Positions 63,301 through 64,000 of a stretch of DNA of 64,000 bases are shown piece after piece. The DNA is from Pedobacter sp. MC2016-24. GTDB lineage: Bacteria > Bacteroidota > Bacteroidia > Sphingobacteriales > Sphingobacteriaceae. Both the position numbers and the translations under genes were made by a program. Where the stretch lies: assembly GCF_015223055.1 (NCBI RefSeq), contig NZ_JADFBX010000015.1:1-64000 (forward strand), given 5' to 3'. The notes under the pieces were generated by a model. It did no database searches, was not told the origin of the DNA, and saw only the letters and a list, made by a program, of their open reading frames with translations. The stretch's first letter is position 1, and each line of letters begins with the position of its first letter.

Positions 63301-63678
63301 CTTACCGTAGGATTGTTTTTGCTAACAGTTGGTACTTTCCTGGGTGGGATCTGGGCAAATGAAAGCTGGGGCAGGTATTGGAGCTGGGATCCTAAAGAAA
63401 CCTGGGCTTTCATCTCGGTGATCATTTATGCTTTTGTACTGCATGTGAGGTTGATACCAAAATTGAAAAGCAAGTATCTGTTCAATTTGTTGTCATTGAT
63501 CAGCTTTTCAACCATTATTATGACTTATTTTGGCGTGAACTACTATCTGACAGGTTTACACTCTTATGCCCAGGGAGATCCTGTGCCGATCCCGGGCTGG
63601 GTATACATTACGATAGCGATAGTCGCGCTATTGGCTATTGTTTCGTATTACAGATTCAAAGCGCTGAAGCAAAAATAG
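60337..63678 (+). CDS. Fused CcsB-CcsA (ResB-ResC) cytochrome c biogenesis protein with His-rich linker
   Basis: 1113 residues from ATG 60337; the frame opens at a TTG 30 nt earlier. The ResB/CcsB half (about 1-470) has membrane helices (MLLLYAFSMAMATFVE; LVFHLAFIIIFIGGYITRYI), a large periplasmic domain and a closing helix near 450. A hydrophobic segment is followed by a His/Asp-rich stretch (about 510-550, HDEHDHDHDHADHDHAGH). The CcsA half (about 800-1113) has heme-handling WGRYWSWDPKETWAF near 1010. The system II synthetase delivers heme to exported c-type cytochromes. Confidence 0.9.
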   Translation: MLIKSIKNLLFSTRTTGLMLLLYAFSMAMATFVENDYGTPVAKALIYNCWWFEAIMVILVLNFIGNIQRYQLVQYKKLPLLVFHLAFIIIFIGGYITRYISFEGSMHIREGESSNEIISDATFFKVQIGKGEEALAYDDVRAILLSNRIPTYLKPFKKTFVSEYDYKGERVKFKVIDFYARAQDSLVKADSGTPTLHLVVLENGKRVNKYIPSGRVQLIQNLLISFNKQTPGAINISDATGAYQISSPYEGNYMIMATQERKVVEGKDVPQPFNLRSLYTYGSLAFVVPEPATPGSIIYFEGDKRSHEHDPDLVKVEVTTPTAIDTISFYGGKGMTNFQHQSEIGGLRMSLAYGSKIYPAPFSLKLADFKMEKYPGSTSPAAYSSDVLIQDGGPDRPYKIYMNHVLDHSGYRFFQASFDDDEKGTVLSVNHDEWGTNITYIGYTLLFLGMFVTLFWKGTHFSKLNEQLKSISKSKTLLLFLLLLPFGSAFSQQKIDMHGTNGTPGMPQAVHNHDEHDHDHDHADHDHAGHNHDPQPAVNPHDHEHSPEHIAELQQILMGKTVDAAQFAAAIKIDQQHADLFGRLLVQNIDGRIEPVNTMALEILRKLYRKDRFYNLDANQFFLSVSTMPFNWVNVPLIKVGTKGGPELLKAVKANADGYTSMINLLRLGANGALEFVLKDEYLKSFAKKPAEQGSYDKDLIDLNDKLQAMQQLTDGQYLRIFPIAGDANNTWIALPISQPNAPVSMPNAFDKYFKAIQQGQQTGNWSAADAELNGIKALQLKYGKDVVPSQAKIDWEVSYNSWNIFLNLMITYALLGVVILSLAFFKLFKNSKSLDKLVKFVLVLIGTAAALQALGLGVRWYISGHEPWSNGYEAVLFISWIGVLSGLLMYRNSNAFIPAAGCLIAVILMGFAHGGSQMNPQITPLVPVLKSYWLMIHVAIITSSYGFFGLSALLGTVVLVLYVIDNKKISAKVKSSVTELTIVNEMSLTVGLFLLTVGTFLGGIWANESWGRYWSWDPKETWAFISVIIYAFVLHVRLIPKLKSKYLFNLLSLISFSTIIMTYFGVNYYLTGLHSYAQGDPVPIPGWVYITIAIVALLAIVSYYRFKALKQK

Positions 63679-63704
63679 CTGTAGGCGTAAAAAATATTTG
63701 ACAA

Positions 63705-63735
63705 AAAAAAAGCATCCACTAAGGATGCTTTTTTT
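63705..63735. terminator. Bidirectional terminator between CcsBA and cold-shock genes
   Basis: GCATCC/GGATGC with a 7-bp A/T extension on each side and a 5-nt loop. The T-runs serve both strands. Confidence 0.8.
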
Positions 63736-63746
63736 GGTTGTAGTTG

Positions 63747-63938
63747 TTATCCAACTTTAACTTTAGTGGCGTTCAAGCCTTTTTTTCCATTTTCAACTTC
63801 GTAACTTACTTTGTCGTTTTCTCTAATTTGATCGATTAGACCAGATACGTGTACAAAAATTTCTGGTTCTCCGTTATCAGGTATGATAAAGCCAAATCCT
63901 TTTGATTCATTGAAAAATTTTACTGTTCCTTGTGGCAT
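63747..63938 (-). CDS. Cold-shock protein, CspA family
   Basis: The 63-residue single cold-shock domain binds single-stranded RNA/DNA through RNP1 KGFGFI (residues 13-18) and RNP2 IFVHVSGL. The length and the tail KVSYEVENGKKGLNATKV are normal for the family. It likely melts RNA structures during cold or growth change. The leader runs beyond the right side of the gene toward the window edge, so its full regulatory region is not visible. Confidence 0.94.
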   Translation of the reverse strand: MPQGTVKFFNESKGFGFIIPDNGEPEIFVHVSGLIDQIRENDKVSYEVENGKKGLNATKVKVG

Positions 63939-64000
63939 TGAATTGTGATTAATTTGTATATAGATTGATTTATTGCATAATTACTGAATGGCATAACATT

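Overview
The window looks like a chromosome segment of a Bacteroidota bacterium, most probably family Sphingobacteriaceae (Pedobacter-like). The evidence is a SprB-repeat protein with a type IX secretion (T9SS) type B sorting tail next to PorP/SprF genes, a fused CcsB-CcsA cytochrome c maturation protein, many lipoproteins and signal peptides ending in SQ/AQ, and promoter boxes of the Bacteroidota form TAnnTTTG with few Shine-Dalgarno sites. I saw no rRNA, tRNA, CRISPR array, transposase or prophage.

Layout. 1-8350: T9SS surface-protein locus. It holds the 3' end of one PorP/SprF gene, a 2247-residue adhesin with 10 SprB-type repeats and nine 249-bp near-identical repeats, and a second PorP/SprF copy whose 3' end and downstream DNA duplicate positions 1-368. 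8350-15680: small housekeeping and regulatory genes (AHSA1-like, DUF2383-like, AraC, HD hydrolase, DUF1963-like, a PAS/HisKA protein lacking an ATPase domain, an SDR with a Crp/Fnr regulator) and an internally deleted XRE regulator pseudogene. 15681-23230: secreted and hypothetical genes, two SGNH esterases, a GNAT, a possible Imm26-like protein, an HsdR-N-like nuclease and DUF2809.

23312-35137: the most notable part, a tightly packed nine-gene, 11.6-kb unit. It encodes TerC, a vWA-like lipoprotein, a small membrane protein, a tubulin/FtsZ-like protein, a 1294-residue actin/Hsp70-like protein, a 403-residue protein with a proline-rich tail, two TerD proteins and an inner-membrane-anchored OmpA-like protein. 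I read it as an envelope-spanning Ter stress system that combines tubulin-like and actin-like NTPases with TerD calcium-binding modules. It is preceded by a copy of a 69-bp element that occurs three times in the window and starts with a 16-bp palindrome.

35173-48840: a MarR/glyoxalase operon with an operator-like inverted repeat over its promoter, a TraB/GumN fusion protein, a large multi-PAS histidine kinase, lipoproteins, a candidate structured RNA followed by a 51-residue secreted peptide, then a TPR histidine kinase with its response regulator, and an AraC regulator. 48971-64000: an ABC exporter, a PfpI/DJ-1 protein, an ABC-F ATPase, a beta-helix protein, GNAT, YcxB-like, a CDF metal transporter, the CcsBA fusion with a His-rich linker, and a cold-shock protein.

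All calls come from reading the sequence and recalled family motifs. No database search was run.
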